A stretch of DNA of 64,000 nucleotides, taken from positions 2,672,501 to 2,736,500 of the forward strand of contig NZ_CP061091.1 of NCBI RefSeq assembly GCF_017654485.1, written 5' to 3'. Below, in pieces: positions 36,365 to 45,816 of this stretch. A program made the position numbers and the translations under genes. Within the stretch, counting starts at the first letter, position 1. Each line of letters begins with the position of its first letter. The DNA is from Roseomonas marmotae (GTDB lineage Bacteria; Pseudomonadota; Alphaproteobacteria; Acetobacterales; Acetobacteraceae). The notes under the pieces are model-generated. The model was not told where the DNA came from, ran no database searches, and saw only the letters and a program-made list of their open reading frames with translations.

Positions 36365-37366
36365 TCACGCCCCCGCGCCGGGCCCTGGCTGCATAGCCCC
36401 TGCCCGTTCCAGTTCGACGGCCGTGATCGGGCCGGGGAAATGACAGGCGGCATGGTGCCATGGCCCCTGTTCCGCCAGGGGTGGCTTTTCCTCGGCGCAG
36501 CGCGGCTGCGCACGCAGGCAGCGGGTGCGGAAGCCGCAGCCGCTGGGCGGGTCAGCGGGGCTGGGCACATCCCCCCGCAGGACGATCCTCCGCCGAGCCG
36601 GCATGCCGGGATCCACCACGGCCGAGAGCAGCGCCTGCGTATAGGGATGCTGAGGATGGGAGAAGATCGCCTCCCGCGGCGCCTGCTCCACCACCCGGCC
36701 CAGGTACATCACCGCCACCCGAGGAGCGAGATGCCGCACCGCCGCCAGGTTGTGGCTGACGAACAGCACGCCCAGGCCCAGCTGGCGTTGCAAGGCGCCG
36801 AGCAGGTTCAGCACCTGCGCCTGGATGGAAACATCGAGCGCGCTGGTCGGCTCGTCGCAGACCAGCAGCGCCGGCCCGCTGGCCAGGGCACGCGCGATGG
36901 CGATCCGCTGCCTCTGCCCGCCGCTGAACTCATGCGGGTAGCGTGCCGCGTGCTCCGGTAGCAGCCCGACCAGTGTCAGCAGCTCCGCCACGCGTGCCGC
37001 CCGCGCGGCGCGGTTGCCAATGCCATGCACCACCAGCGGTTCCGCCAGCAGCTGGGATACCGTCATACGCGGGTTGAGGCTGCCAAAGGGGTCCTGGAAA
37101 ATGATCCCCATATCGCGTCGCAACTGGCGCAGGCGCGCCACGCCGGCGGCGCGCAGATCCTCGCCCCGGAAGCGCAGCTCGCCTTCGTCCGGCTCGATCA
37201 ACCGCAGCAGCAGGCGGGCCATGGTCGATTTGCCGCAGCCGGATTCGCCCACCAGCCCTAGCGTCTCCCCGGCGCGAAGCTGAAGGTCCACGCCGTCCAC
37301 GGCATGCACGCCGCCGGGAAAGGTCTTGTGGAGGCCACGCGCCTCGATCAGCGGCGCTTCCGTCAC
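36365..37366 (-). CDS. Dipeptide/oligopeptide-type ABC transporter ATP-binding protein (second ATPase)
   Basis: This 333-residue DppF/OppF-type ATPase has Walker [10 protein letters not shown], the signature [15 protein letters not shown], Walker [14 protein letters not shown], and the C-terminal oligopeptide domain with cysteines in [16 protein letters not shown] (iron-sulphur-type). The start is a GTG overlapping the stop of the preceding ATPase gene by four bases; the longer frame to 37486 is rejected. It is the last gene of a five-gene importer operon. The substrate could be a peptide or another small carboxylated molecule given the neighbours. Confidence 0.94.
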   Translation of the reverse strand: MTEAPLIEARGLHKTFPGGVHAVDGVDLQLRAGETLGLVGESGCGKSTMARLLLRLIEPDEGELRFRGEDLRAAGVARLRQLRRDMGIIFQDPFGSLNPRMTVSQLLAEPLVVHGIGNRAARAARVAELLTLVGLLPEHAARYPHEFSGGQRQRIAIARALASGPALLVCDEPTSALDVSIQAQVLNLLGALQRQLGLGVLFVSHNLAAVRHLAPRVAVMYLGRVVEQAPREAIFSHPQHPYTQALLSAVVDPGMPARRRIVLRGDVPSPADPPSGCGFRTRCLRAQPRCAEEKPPLAEQGPWHHAACHFPGPITAVELERAGAMQPGPGAGA

Positions 37367-38328
37367 AGGGCACCCTCCAGGTGCAGGATGCAGGCGGCCT
37401 TGACGCCACCCGGCAGGGGCACCAGGGGCGGCGGCGCCAGGGTGCATTCCCGGTGGGCATAGGGGCAGCGTGGGGCGAAGCGGCATCCGGCCGGGAAGTC
37501 CATGGGGCCGGGCACCACGCCGGGAATGGAAGGCAGGTCGGCGATCGGCCCGCTGAGGCGCGGGATGGCAGCCAGAAGCGCCTGGGTATAGGGATGCCGT
37601 GGCGATGCGAAAAGGGCGGCTGAAGGCCCCGCTTCCGCGATCCGCCCGGCATACATCACCACCACCCGGTCGGCGAAATCGGCGACGACGCCGAGGTCAT
37701 GGGTGATCAGCAGCACGGCCATCCCAAATTCCCGCTGCAATCCGCGCAGCAGATCGAGGATCCCCGCCTGAACCGTGGCATCCAGCGCCGTGGTCGGCTC
37801 ATCCGCGATCAGCAGCCTGGGGCGGCAGGCCAGCGCGATCGCGATCATGGCGCGCTGACGCTGGCCGCCGGAAAGCTGGTGCGGATAGTCATCCACCCGC
37901 CGCTCGGCAGCCGGGATCTCGACCAGCCGCAGCAGGTTTATCGCCTCGGCATGGGCGGCGCGGCGGTTCATGCCGCGATGCTGGCGCAGCACCTCCGCCA
38001 CCTGTTCCCCCACCGTCAGCACCGGGTTCAGGCTGGTCATGGGCTCCTGGAAGATCATCGCCATGCGGGCGCCGCGCAGGCGCTGCAGGTCGCGCTCCGG
38101 CAACGCGGTGACCTCCTGCCCTTCCAGCACCGCGCGCCCGGCGGCGACGCGCCCGCCGCGCGGCAGCAGGCCCATGATGGCCAGCGCCGTCATGGATTTA
38201 CCGCTGCCGCTTTCCCCGACGACGCCCATCACCTCGCCCTGCGCCAGGTCGAAGGACAGGCCCTCCAGCACCCGCAGCGGGCCGAAGCTGACGGAGAGAT
38301 CCCGCACGGAGAGCAGCGGCGTGGTCAT
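37363..38328 (-). CDS. Dipeptide/oligopeptide-type ABC transporter ATP-binding protein (first ATPase)
   Basis: This 321-residue DppD/OppD-type ATPase has Walker [10 protein letters not shown], the signature [15 protein letters not shown], Walker [13 protein letters not shown], and the C-terminal motif [18 protein letters not shown]. The start [16 protein letters not shown] overlaps the permease stop by four bases (ATGA), and its own stop overlaps the next ATPase start, showing translational coupling. The open frame further upstream is not used. Confidence 0.94.
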   Translation of the reverse strand: MTTPLLSVRDLSVSFGPLRVLEGLSFDLAQGEVMGVVGESGSGKSMTALAIMGLLPRGGRVAAGRAVLEGQEVTALPERDLQRLRGARMAMIFQEPMTSLNPVLTVGEQVAEVLRQHRGMNRRAAHAEAINLLRLVEIPAAERRVDDYPHQLSGGQRQRAMIAIALACRPRLLIADEPTTALDATVQAGILDLLRGLQREFGMAVLLITHDLGVVADFADRVVVMYAGRIAEAGPSAALFASPRHPYTQALLAAIPRLSGPIADLPSIPGVVPGPMDFPAGCRFAPRCPYAHRECTLAPPPLVPLPGGVKAACILHLEGAL

Positions 38329-39179
38329 CGCACGGCGTCCCGCAGCCGGGGGTCCAGGGCGTCGCGCAGGCCATCCCCCATCAGGTTCAGCCCCAGCACC
38401 GTCAGCGCGATGCCGATGCCCGGCACGATCGAGATCCAGGGCGCTTCCTGGATATAGTCGCGCCCTTCCGAGATGATGCCGCCCAGCGTCGGCGTCGGCG
38501 GCGGCGGGCCGACACCGAGGAAGGAGAGCACCGCTTCCGCCAGCACCGCGAGGGCGAAGACATAGGTCTGCTGCACCACCAGCGGCGCCAGCGCATTCGG
38601 CAGCACATGCCGCAGCAGCACGCGGGTGGAGGAAGCGCCGATGGCCTGCGCGCCTTCCACGAAGGGAAATTCCCGCACCACCATCACGCCCGCGCGCATG
38701 ACGCGGGCGGTGCGCGGCACATAGGCGATGCTCAGCGCCAGGATGGCGTTGATCTCGGAAGGCCCCAGCGCCGCCGCCAGGGCGATGGCCAGCAGCACCG
38801 CCGGGAAGGCCATCAGCGCATCCATCAGGCGCATCAGCGGCCCGTCCAGCCGCCGCGCGAAGCCCGCCAGCGCGCCTACCGCGCCACCGACCAGGGCTGT
38901 GACGCCGGCCACCGCCAGCCCGATGCGCAGCGAGACCTGCGCGCCATGGAGCGTGCGGCTGAGGATATCGCGCCCGAAGCGGTCGGTGCCCAGCCAATGC
39001 GCCTCCCCCGGCGCCACCAGACGGGCGCGGAAATTGTTCCGCAGCGGGTCATAGGGCGAGACCCAGGAGGCCATCAGCCCGCAGAGCACGACCAGCCCGA
39101 AGAGCAGCAGGCCCCAGCGGAAGGAGGGATGCGCCAGCAGCCGGGACCATGTGCCCGGCACCCGCCTAGCCACGGCCAT
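38325..39179 (-). CDS. Dipeptide-type ABC transporter permease (DppC-like)
   Basis: The 284-residue inner-membrane permease has about six helices. Its N-terminal region reads YDPLRNNFRARLVAPGEAHWLGTDRFGRDILSRTLHGAQ, the DppC signature. The ATPase-contact loop lies around EGAQAIGASSTRVLLRHVLPNALAP. The gene overlaps the DppB-like gene by 14 bases and the ATPase gene by four. Confidence 0.95.
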   Translation of the reverse strand: MAVARRVPGTWSRLLAHPSFRWGLLLFGLVVLCGLMASWVSPYDPLRNNFRARLVAPGEAHWLGTDRFGRDILSRTLHGAQVSLRIGLAVAGVTALVGGAVGALAGFARRLDGPLMRLMDALMAFPAVLLAIALAAALGPSEINAILALSIAYVPRTARVMRAGVMVVREFPFVEGAQAIGASSTRVLLRHVLPNALAPLVVQQTYVFALAVLAEAVLSFLGVGPPPPTPTLGGIISEGRDYIQEAPWISIVPGIGIALTVLGLNLMGDGLRDALDPRLRDAVR

Positions 39180-40116
39180 GGCGGATCCTTGGGTCGAGCC
39201 AGGCGTAGAGCAGGTCCACCGCCAGGTTGACGAGGACGAAGATGGTCGCGGTCAGCAGCAGCCCGCCCTGGATCACCGGATAGTCCCGCCGCTGGATGGC
39301 GCCGATGATCAGCCGCCCCACCCCAGGCAGGCTGAAGACCTGCTCGATCACCACCGCGCCGCCCAGCAGCACGCCGGAGGCGATGCCGGCCACCGTGACC
39401 ACGGGGATCAGTGCATTGCGAAAGGCGTGCTTGCCGATGACCACCCAGCCCGGCATGCCCTTGGCGCGCGCCGTCCGCACATAGTCCTGGCGCAGCACTT
39501 CCAGCATGGCGGCGCGGGTCATGCGGGCGAAGAGGCCCATCTGGGACAGGGCCAGGGTGCCAGCCGGCAGCACCATGAAGCGCAGCCAGCCCAGCGGGTC
39601 CTGGCTGAAGGGCACGAAACCGCCGGTGGGCAGCCAGGCCAGTTGCACCGCCAGCACATACATCAGCACCAGCCCCAGCCAGAAATCGGGCAGCGAGAAG
39701 CCGATCAGCGACGCGCCCATGGCCAGCCTGTCCGCCCCCTGCCCCGCCCGCACGGCAGCCAGCACCCCCAGCGCCGTGCCGAGGACCAGGGCGATGGCCA
39801 GGGCCAGGAAGGTCAGGGAGAGCGTCACCGGCAGCCGTTCCAGGATGGCGGCACCGACGCCCTGGCGCAGCAGGATGCTCTGGCCGAGATCCCCCACCGC
39901 CAGCGCGCCGTACCAGCCAAGAAGCTGCTCCGGCCATGGCTTGTTCAGGCCCAGCCGGTCCCGCAGCTGCGCCAGTTCCTCGGCGGTCGCGGTCGGGCCG
40001 GCCATTTCCGAGGCCACGTCGCCCGGCACGATCCAGACGATGGCGAAGGACATCAGCGAGACGATCAGCAGCACCGGCAGGGCCGCCAGCAACCGCCCTG
40101 CCGCATACCTCCACAT
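39166..40116 (-). CDS. Dipeptide-type ABC transporter permease (DppB-like)
   Basis: The 316-residue permease has six helices. It carries LLAALPVLLIVSLMSFAIVWIVPGD at the N-terminus, GASLIGFSLPDFWLGLVLMYV in the middle, and the conserved DYVRTARAKGMPGWVVIGKHAFRNALIPVVT loop (longer than quoted here in the family) that docks with the ATPases. It starts six bases after the binding-protein gene. Confidence 0.95.
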   Translation of the reverse strand: MWRYAAGRLLAALPVLLIVSLMSFAIVWIVPGDVASEMAGPTATAEELAQLRDRLGLNKPWPEQLLGWYGALAVGDLGQSILLRQGVGAAILERLPVTLSLTFLALAIALVLGTALGVLAAVRAGQGADRLAMGASLIGFSLPDFWLGLVLMYVLAVQLAWLPTGGFVPFSQDPLGWLRFMVLPAGTLALSQMGLFARMTRAAMLEVLRQDYVRTARAKGMPGWVVIGKHAFRNALIPVVTVAGIASGVLLGGAVVIEQVFSLPGVGRLIIGAIQRRDYPVIQGGLLLTATIFVLVNLAVDLLYAWLDPRIRHGRG

Positions 40117-40122
40117 GCCGGA

Positions 40123-41667
40123 CTAGCCGAGCGACACCCCCCACATGCGGGGAATGCGATAGGGCTTGTAGTCGCGCACCTGCGCCCGCGTGGCCTGCAC
40201 GATGCCGACATCGCCGCATTTGATGGCGATGGCCTCGTCGTACATGCGCTTCTGGAAATCGGCCACGGCCTGCTTGCGCTCTTCCTCCTTCAGCCCCGTC
40301 GCCAGCCGGCGCTGGCAATCCTCGATCACCTCGTCCCGCACATGCTGCACCGGCGCATGGCCGGAGAAGAAGCCGACGACGCCGTAGGGCCCCTCATAGG
40401 GCTCGATGCCCAGCATCAGTGCCCAGACATGCCAGCCGCTGCGCTGCGTGCGCTGGCTGAAGGCGGTCGGCCAGTCCGTGATGTTCACGCGCGCATTGAT
40501 GCCGATGCCGCGCAACTGCTCGGCCGCCGTGACAATGGTATCGTTGTGGTTCTTGAAGCTGCTGTCACCGAGGAGGATGATCTCCTCGCCCTTGTAGTTC
40601 ACTTCCCGCAGCAGGGCCTTCGCGCGGTCCTTGTTGTTGATGTTGTACAGCTCCTTGCCGACATCCCCAGCGAAGTGGGTGGTGCCGGGATGCTGCCATC
40701 CATGCGTCATGCGGTAGAGGCCGTCGGTGGAGATCGCCATGATCTCCTCCAGGTCCAGAGCCGCCTGCAGGGCGCGGCGGAAGGCCGGATTGTCCATCGG
40801 CGGCTGCGCCATGTTGAACATGAGGGTCTGGAAGGACCAGGGCATCATCTCATGCATCTTCAGCGAGGAATCGGAGCGCAGCCGCTCCGCCGCCGGCACC
40901 GCGATGGCTTCCAGGATATGCATCTCGCCCGCCTGCAACCCGGCGGTGCGCGCGCCGCCCTCGGCGACGAAGCGGATGGTGATGTTCTCGACATTTGGGA
41001 CCTTGCGGCCGGCAAAGCCGTCCATGCCCTGATAGGCACGGTTCTGCACATAGTCGCCGAAACGCGCCAGCCGCACATGGCTGTCGGGCCGGTATTCCAC
41101 GAAGCGGTAGGGGCCGGTGCCAATCGCCTCGTTCTTGTTGGCTTCCTTGCCCGCCTCATCCTCCGGCATGATGGCGCAGGGCGCGCGGGGGGAGGAAATG
41201 CCGGCAATGAAGCCCGGAGAAGGCGCCTTCATGCGCACCACCACCGTGCGGGCGTCCGGCGTCTCGATGGCATCGACTGGCTGCATGATGAAGGCCGAGC
41301 CGCCGACGCGGCCGTAGCGCAGCAGGCTGGCCTTCACATCGGCCGAGGTCATCGGCTTGCCGTTGTGGAAGCGCGCTTCCCGCAAGGCGAAGCGATAGGC
41401 CAGCCCGTCGGGGGAGATGTCCACGCCCTCGGCCAGGTCCGGCACGGGGTTTCCAGCCTCGTCGCGCGCATAGAGGGTTTCATAGAGATGGAGAGAGATG
41501 TTGCGCGCGGCCTGTGCCGTCGTGACCTGCGCGTCCAGCGTTGGCGGCTGGGCCTGCTGGGCCATCACGATGTCTCCGCCGGCGCGTTGCGCCAGCGCGG
41601 GCCGCGCCAGGCCCGGAAGAACCGCCAATCCACCCGCAGCGAGGCCAAAATCCCGTCGCGTCAGCAT
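40123..41667 (-). CDS. Dipeptide-type periplasmic substrate-binding protein
   Basis: The 514-residue family 5 extracellular binding protein starts with a Tat-type signal (MLTRRDFGLAAGGLAVLPGL) and is probably cleaved near ALA-QR. LHLYETLYARDEAGNPVPDLAEG, GTGPYRFVEY and the C-terminal IPRMWGVSLG fit the DppA/OppA fold. The start at 41667 places the twin arginines at residues 4-5 and follows GGGAGAGGG; the ATG at 41694 is upstream of that. It heads the importer operon. Tat export suggests folding before secretion. Confidence 0.93.
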   Translation of the reverse strand: MLTRRDFGLAAGGLAVLPGLARPALAQRAGGDIVMAQQAQPPTLDAQVTTAQAARNISLHLYETLYARDEAGNPVPDLAEGVDISPDGLAYRFALREARFHNGKPMTSADVKASLLRYGRVGGSAFIMQPVDAIETPDARTVVVRMKAPSPGFIAGISSPRAPCAIMPEDEAGKEANKNEAIGTGPYRFVEYRPDSHVRLARFGDYVQNRAYQGMDGFAGRKVPNVENITIRFVAEGGARTAGLQAGEMHILEAIAVPAAERLRSDSSLKMHEMMPWSFQTLMFNMAQPPMDNPAFRRALQAALDLEEIMAISTDGLYRMTHGWQHPGTTHFAGDVGKELYNINNKDRAKALLREVNYKGEEIILLGDSSFKNHNDTIVTAAEQLRGIGINARVNITDWPTAFSQRTQRSGWHVWALMLGIEPYEGPYGVVGFFSGHAPVQHVRDEVIEDCQRRLATGLKEEERKQAVADFQKRMYDEAIAIKCGDVGIVQATRAQVRDYKPYRIPRMWGVSLG

Positions 41668-41751
41668 GGTCGAGCCCTCTCCCATCTTCTGCATGGGATG
41701 CTAGCCTTCGTTTGTAGTTTGCATCAATCAATCCTTTTCGGGAGAGGCTCG

Positions 41752-42750
41752 ATGGCGGCAAGTCCGGTCGTGGCGGAGTTGGATCTTGGCGGAAATGGCC
41801 GGCAGGTCGGGCACCTTCGGGTTCCCCGCTCCCGCGACGACAGCGGCTGGGGCACCGAGCTTGTGCCGATCGTGTCCATCGCCAATGGCAGCGGCCCGAC
41901 CGTGCTGCTGACCGCCGGCAATCACGGCGACGAATATGAGGGCCAGGTGGCGCTGCTGGACCTTGCGCGCGGCCTGCGGGTGGAGGAGGTGCAAGGGCGC
42001 GTCATCCTGCTGCCCGCAATGCATTATCCCGCCTGCGCCGTCGGCAAGCGCCTGTCGCCCATCGACGGCCGCGACTTCAACCGCTGCTTTCCCGGCGACC
42101 CTTTCGGCACTTTCGCCCAGGTTCTCGCGCATTTCGTCGACAGCGTGCTGCTGCCGCTCTGCGACTTCCAGATGGACCTGCATTCCGGCGGGACGGGCAT
42201 GGACATCCTGCCCTGCGCGGTGGGACATGTGCTGGATGACCCGGAGATGATGCGGCGAACACTGGACATGGCCGACGCCTTCGGCGCCCCCATCACCATG
42301 GTGCTGCGCGAGGTGAATGCCGGCCCGACCCTGCTGGCCGCCGCGGAACGGCGCGGCATCGTCGCGCTGTCCTCCGAGCTTGGCGGCGGCGGGCGGCTGA
42401 ACCCTGACAATCTCGCCATCACCCGGCGCGGCGCACTGAACGTGCTGCGCCATGCCGGCGTGCTGCCCGGCCAGCCCGAGGCGGGGCCATACGGCCCTTC
42501 CCGCCGCATGACGGTGCCGGATTTCTCGGATTATGTCTTCGCACCGCGTGACGGCATCTGGGAAGCCGCCGATCCTCTCGGCACCACTGTGGAAGCGGGC
42601 GCCCTCGCCGGCCGGCTGCACCTGACGGAGGAGCCGGGACGGGATGCCATCCCGCTCCCCTACGGCAGCTCGGGCCTCCTGTGGTGCGTGCGCTTCGCCG
42701 GCCGGGTGCGTGCGGGAGACCCCGTGGCGATCATCGCGCATGACGCATGA
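41752..42750 (+). CDS. AstE/AspA (succinylglutamate desuccinylase/aspartoacylase) family deacylase
   Basis: The 332-residue zinc-dependent enzyme has the metal motif GNHGDEYEG (His and Glu), the third ligand in DLHSGGTG, and the catalytic-type SSELGGGG. The family removes acyl groups from N-acyl amino acids; DoeB of ectoine degradation is one relative, but no other ectoine genes are here. The ATG follows GGGAGAGG. It is divergent from the binding-protein gene and 60 bases before the aldolase, so it may process an imported acylated substrate. Confidence 0.9.
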   Translation: MAASPVVAELDLGGNGRQVGHLRVPRSRDDSGWGTELVPIVSIANGSGPTVLLTAGNHGDEYEGQVALLDLARGLRVEEVQGRVILLPAMHYPACAVGKRLSPIDGRDFNRCFPGDPFGTFAQVLAHFVDSVLLPLCDFQMDLHSGGTGMDILPCAVGHVLDDPEMMRRTLDMADAFGAPITMVLREVNAGPTLLAAAERRGIVALSSELGGGGRLNPDNLAITRRGALNVLRHAGVLPGQPEAGPYGPSRRMTVPDFSDYVFAPRDGIWEAADPLGTTVEAGALAGRLHLTEEPGRDAIPLPYGSSGLLWCVRFAGRVRAGDPVAIIAHDA

Positions 42751-42810
42751 CTTGTGGAAGTCAGGCAGGCGGCCATGCGATGCTGCGCCCGGCAACCCCG
42801 GGAGGTAGCG

Positions 42811-43575
42811 ATGGCCGCCGTGATCGAAGCCCTCAGCAACAGCGAGGCCGAGGCGCAGGAATGGGAATTGCGCCGTGATATGGCCGCGGTGTTCCGCGTC
42901 GCCGCACGGGAAGGCTGGAACGAGCAGATCGGCAACCATAATTCGCTGATGCTGCCGGGCGACGGACCGCCGCGCTTCCTGATCAACCCGCGCGGCTATC
43001 TGTTCCAGGAACTGAAAGCCAGCGACCTGATCGTTTGCGATCTGGATGGCAAGGTCCTGCAAGGAAGTGGCGAGTTACGCAAGGTCGCCTTCCATATCCA
43101 CGCCCGTATCCATGTGCAGAACCCGGAAGCGAAATGCGTGGTGCATGTCCACCCACGCTGGCTGACGGCGCTTTCGCTGTTGCGGGATGCGGAGCTGCAT
43201 CTTTCCCACCACAACAACCTGCTGCTGAACGACCGCGTGGTCTACGACCACGAAGGCGACGAGCCGGTGCATCAGAACGAGGAAGGAGACCGGATCGCGC
43301 GGCTGATGTGTAACAAATCCGTGATGGTCATGCGTGGGCATGGCGTGACCGTGGTGGGCCCGACGGTGCACGACGCCTTCGACGAATGCTTCATCGCCGA
43401 GCGTACGGCGATGTATCAGATGACCGCCATGTCCACCGGCCTGCCGATGCATACCCTGCCTGACCGCCTGCGTCGTAATTGGCATGGTGCCTGGGGCGAC
43501 AAGATCGATGCCCGGCTGCACCTGAATGCCTGGCGCCGGGTCCTGGACCGCGAGGAACCCGATTACGCAACATGA
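42811..43575 (+). CDS. Class II aldolase/adducin-family protein
   Basis: This 254-residue zinc-dependent aldolase-fold protein has the metal histidines HVH in VVHVHPRW and HG in MRGHGVTVVGP, and a likely catalytic Glu in GELRKVAFHIHARIH. NHNSLML replaces the usual glycine-rich phosphate-binding segment near GNHNS, so the substrate may be a non-phosphorylated carboxylate. The start at 42811 follows GGGAGGTA; a GTG at 42754 is rejected. It is probably co-transcribed with the deacylase. Confidence 0.9.
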   Translation: MAAVIEALSNSEAEAQEWELRRDMAAVFRVAAREGWNEQIGNHNSLMLPGDGPPRFLINPRGYLFQELKASDLIVCDLDGKVLQGSGELRKVAFHIHARIHVQNPEAKCVVHVHPRWLTALSLLRDAELHLSHHNNLLLNDRVVYDHEGDEPVHQNEEGDRIARLMCNKSVMVMRGHGVTVVGPTVHDAFDECFIAERTAMYQMTAMSTGLPMHTLPDRLRRNWHGAWGDKIDARLHLNAWRRVLDREEPDYAT

Positions 43576-43578
43576 CAG

Positions 43579-43615
43579 CCGGTGGGGGACAGGCCCTGGC
43601 CCATCCCCCCGCCGG
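43579..43615. terminator. Convergent hairpin between aldolase and tartrate dehydratase genes
   Basis: CCGG-T-GGGGGA and TCCCCCC-G-CCGG can form an imperfect stem in the 44-base gap between the two convergent genes. No T-run. Confidence 0.4.
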
Positions 43616-43619
43616 TCGC

Positions 43620-44783
43620 TCAGGCAGCCAGATCTCGCATGACGCGGATCAGGTCGGACTTGCCCTCGAAGCCGATGCCCGGCAGCTCGGGCATGGTGAT
43701 ATGCCCCTGCTCCACCCTCACCCCGTCGGGGAAGCCGCCATAGGGCTGGAAGAGGTCGGGATAGCTCTCATTGCCGCCGAGGCCGAGACCCGCGGCGATG
43801 TTCAGCGACATCTGGTGCCCGCCATGCGGGATGCAGCGTGAGGGCGACCAGCCCGCCTGCCGCAGCACGTCCAGCGTGCGGAGATACTCGACGAGCCCAT
43901 AGGAGAGCGCGCAGTCGAATTGCAGCCAATCCCTATCCGGCCGCATCCCGCCATAGCGCAGGAGGTTACGCGCATCCTGGTGGGAGAAGAGGTTCTCGCC
44001 GGTCGCCATCGGAGCCGGGTAGAACTCCGCCAGCGAGGCCTGCAAGGCGTAGTCCAGCGGGTCGCCGGCCTCCTCGTACCAGAAGAGCGGATAGTCCCGC
44101 AGCATCTTGGCATAGGCGATGGCGGTCTCCAGGTCGAAGCGGCCATTCGCATCGACGGCCAGCTGGGCATCGCCGCCGATCTCGGCCAGCACCGCCTCGA
44201 TCCGCGCCCGGTCCTCGGCGATGTCGGCACCGCCGATCTTCATCTTCACCACGTTGTAGCCACGGTCGAGGTAGCTTCGCATTTCCGCCCGTAGCGCGGA
44301 GTTGTCCTTGCCCGGGTAGTAGTAACCGCCGGCGGCATAGACGAAGACTCGCGGATTGGCCTCCAGCCCGTGCCGCTCGGCCAGCAGGCGGAAGAGCGGC
44401 TTCCGCTCGATCTTGGCCACGGCATCCCAGACCGCCATGTCGATGGTCCCCACGGCGACCGAGCGCTCCCCATGCCCGCCGGGCTTCTCGTTCCTCATCA
44501 TAGCCGCCCAGACGCGGGCTGGGTCGATATTGTCCCGCGCCGGATCCAGCAGGCTCTGCGGGTCGGCTTCCAGGATGCGGTCGCGGAAGCGCTCGCGGAT
44601 CAGCCCGCCCTGGCCGTAGCGGCCATTGGAGTTGAAGCCATAGCCCACCACCGGCCGGCCATCCCGCACCACATCCGTCACCACCGCCACCAGGCTGACG
44701 GTCATCTTGGTGAAGTCGATATAGGCGTTGCGGATGGGCGACGAGATCGGCTGGGTGATCTCGCGGACATCGGTGATGCGCAT
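43620..44783 (-). CDS. tarD: D-tartrate dehydratase (enolase superfamily)
   Basis: This 387-residue enzyme dehydrates D-tartrate to oxaloacetate. It follows the Bradyrhizobium enzyme closely from memory: MRITDVREITQPISSPIRNA, KPGGHGERSVAVGTIDMAVW, YVYAAGG-type stretch VFVYAAGGYYYPGKD and CIPHGGHQMSLNIAAGLGLG. Catalytic Lys180/Lys182 (KMKIGG), metal ligands Asp211, Glu237 and Glu263, and His320 are all present. The start was chosen at MRITDV; the open frame to 44888 adds a non-family piece. It is divergent from a LysR regulator. Confidence 0.92.
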   Translation of the reverse strand: MRITDVREITQPISSPIRNAYIDFTKMTVSLVAVVTDVVRDGRPVVGYGFNSNGRYGQGGLIRERFRDRILEADPQSLLDPARDNIDPARVWAAMMRNEKPGGHGERSVAVGTIDMAVWDAVAKIERKPLFRLLAERHGLEANPRVFVYAAGGYYYPGKDNSALRAEMRSYLDRGYNVVKMKIGGADIAEDRARIEAVLAEIGGDAQLAVDANGRFDLETAIAYAKMLRDYPLFWYEEAGDPLDYALQASLAEFYPAPMATGENLFSHQDARNLLRYGGMRPDRDWLQFDCALSYGLVEYLRTLDVLRQAGWSPSRCIPHGGHQMSLNIAAGLGLGGNESYPDLFQPYGGFPDGVRVEQGHITMPELPGIGFEGKSDLIRVMRDLAA

Positions 44784-44906
44784 TCGGCATTCCCTTACAG
44801 GGGCGGTTCCGGGCCGCTGTCGCGCGGCATGATGTGCTGATAGGCTGCGCGCGATGTCTCCTCCAATGCCAAGAACATCCCGCATCATGCCGATCCGGCA
44901 TCGCCC

Positions 44907-45812
44907 ATGGAGCTGACCTGGCTGGAAGACTTCCTGGCCCTAGCCGCGTTCCGCAACTTCTCGCGGGCGGCGGAGGCGCGGAACGTGACGCAGCCCGCCT
45001 TTAGCCGGCGCATCCGTGCGCTGGAGGCTTGGATCGGCACGCCGCTGGTGGTGCGGGCGCCGCAGGGCGTGGCGCTGAACGCGGCAGGCGAATACCTGCT
45101 GGCGCATGCCGAGGCGCTGGTGCGCGACATCCATCTGGCGCGGCGCGGCGCCCTGCGCGCGGCGGGGCGGGCGCAGGCGGCGCTGTCCATCGCCGCCACC
45201 CATGCGCTGTCCTTCACCTTCTTTCCCGGCTGGGTGCGCGCCGTGGCGCCGCTGGAGGCGATGGGCGCGCTCAACCTCGTCTCCGACAGCATGGCGGCCT
45301 GCGAGAAGCTGCTGCTGGGTGGCGAGGTGGACCTGCTGCTCTGCCACATGCATCCGGCCCTGGAGACGCCCCTGGCCTCCGGCGCTTTCCGCAGCCTTGC
45401 GGTAGGGCGGGATGATCTGGTGCCGGTCTCCGCGCCGGACGAGGTGGGGAATGCACGCTGGACCCTGCCGGGCGGGGCCGCCACCGCCACGCGGCTGCTG
45501 GCCTATAGCGAGGCATCGGGGCTGGGGCGCATCCTGGCGGCTGCCTGGCCGGCGGTACGGTCGGCCGACCCGGTCTTCACCGCGCCGCTGGCGGCGGCGC
45601 TGCGGACCATGGCCAGCCAGGGGCATGGGCTGGCCTGGCTGCCGCGCAGCCTGGTGGCGGAGGATCTGGCGGAAGGCCGGCTGGTGGAGGCCGGCGCCGG
45701 GCAGGCCATCCCGGTCGAGATCCGGCTATTCCGGCCTCGACACCGGCAATCCGCTGGTGTCGAGGCCTTTTGGGCCGCCGCCCTGGCGCAGGCGCCAGGG
45801 CCGGCGGCCTGA
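44907..45812 (+). CDS. LysR-family transcription regulator
   Basis: This 301-residue regulator has an N-terminal helix-turn-helix (MELTWLEDFLALAAFRNFSR, AAEARNVTQPAFSRRIRALE) and a type 2 periplasmic-binding-like effector domain. It is divergent from the D-tartrate dehydratase gene, with 123 bases between, and so probably controls it. No clear T-N11-A box was singled out. The last 80 bases contain a 12-base inverted repeat with a T-run. The upstream ATG choice gives the canonical family start. Confidence 0.93.
   Translation: MELTWLEDFLALAAFRNFSRAAEARNVTQPAFSRRIRALEAWIGTPLVVRAPQGVALNAAGEYLLAHAEALVRDIHLARRGALRAAGRAQAALSIAATHALSFTFFPGWVRAVAPLEAMGALNLVSDSMAACEKLLLGGEVDLLLCHMHPALETPLASGAFRSLAVGRDDLVPVSAPDEVGNARWTLPGGAATATRLLAYSEASGLGRILAAAWPAVRSADPVFTAPLAAALRTMASQGHGLAWLPRSLVAEDLAEGRLVEAGAGQAIPVEIRLFRPRHRQSAGVEAFWAAALAQAPGPAA
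45733..45771 (+). terminator. Terminator-like stem-loop inside the 3' end of the LysR gene
   Basis: GGCCTCGACACC and GGTGTCGAGGCC form a perfect 12-base stem with an 11-base loop, followed by TTTT, 41 bases before the LysR stop. Shape and T-run match an intrinsic terminator lying within coding sequence. Confidence 0.6.
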
Positions 45813-45816
45813 CGGC

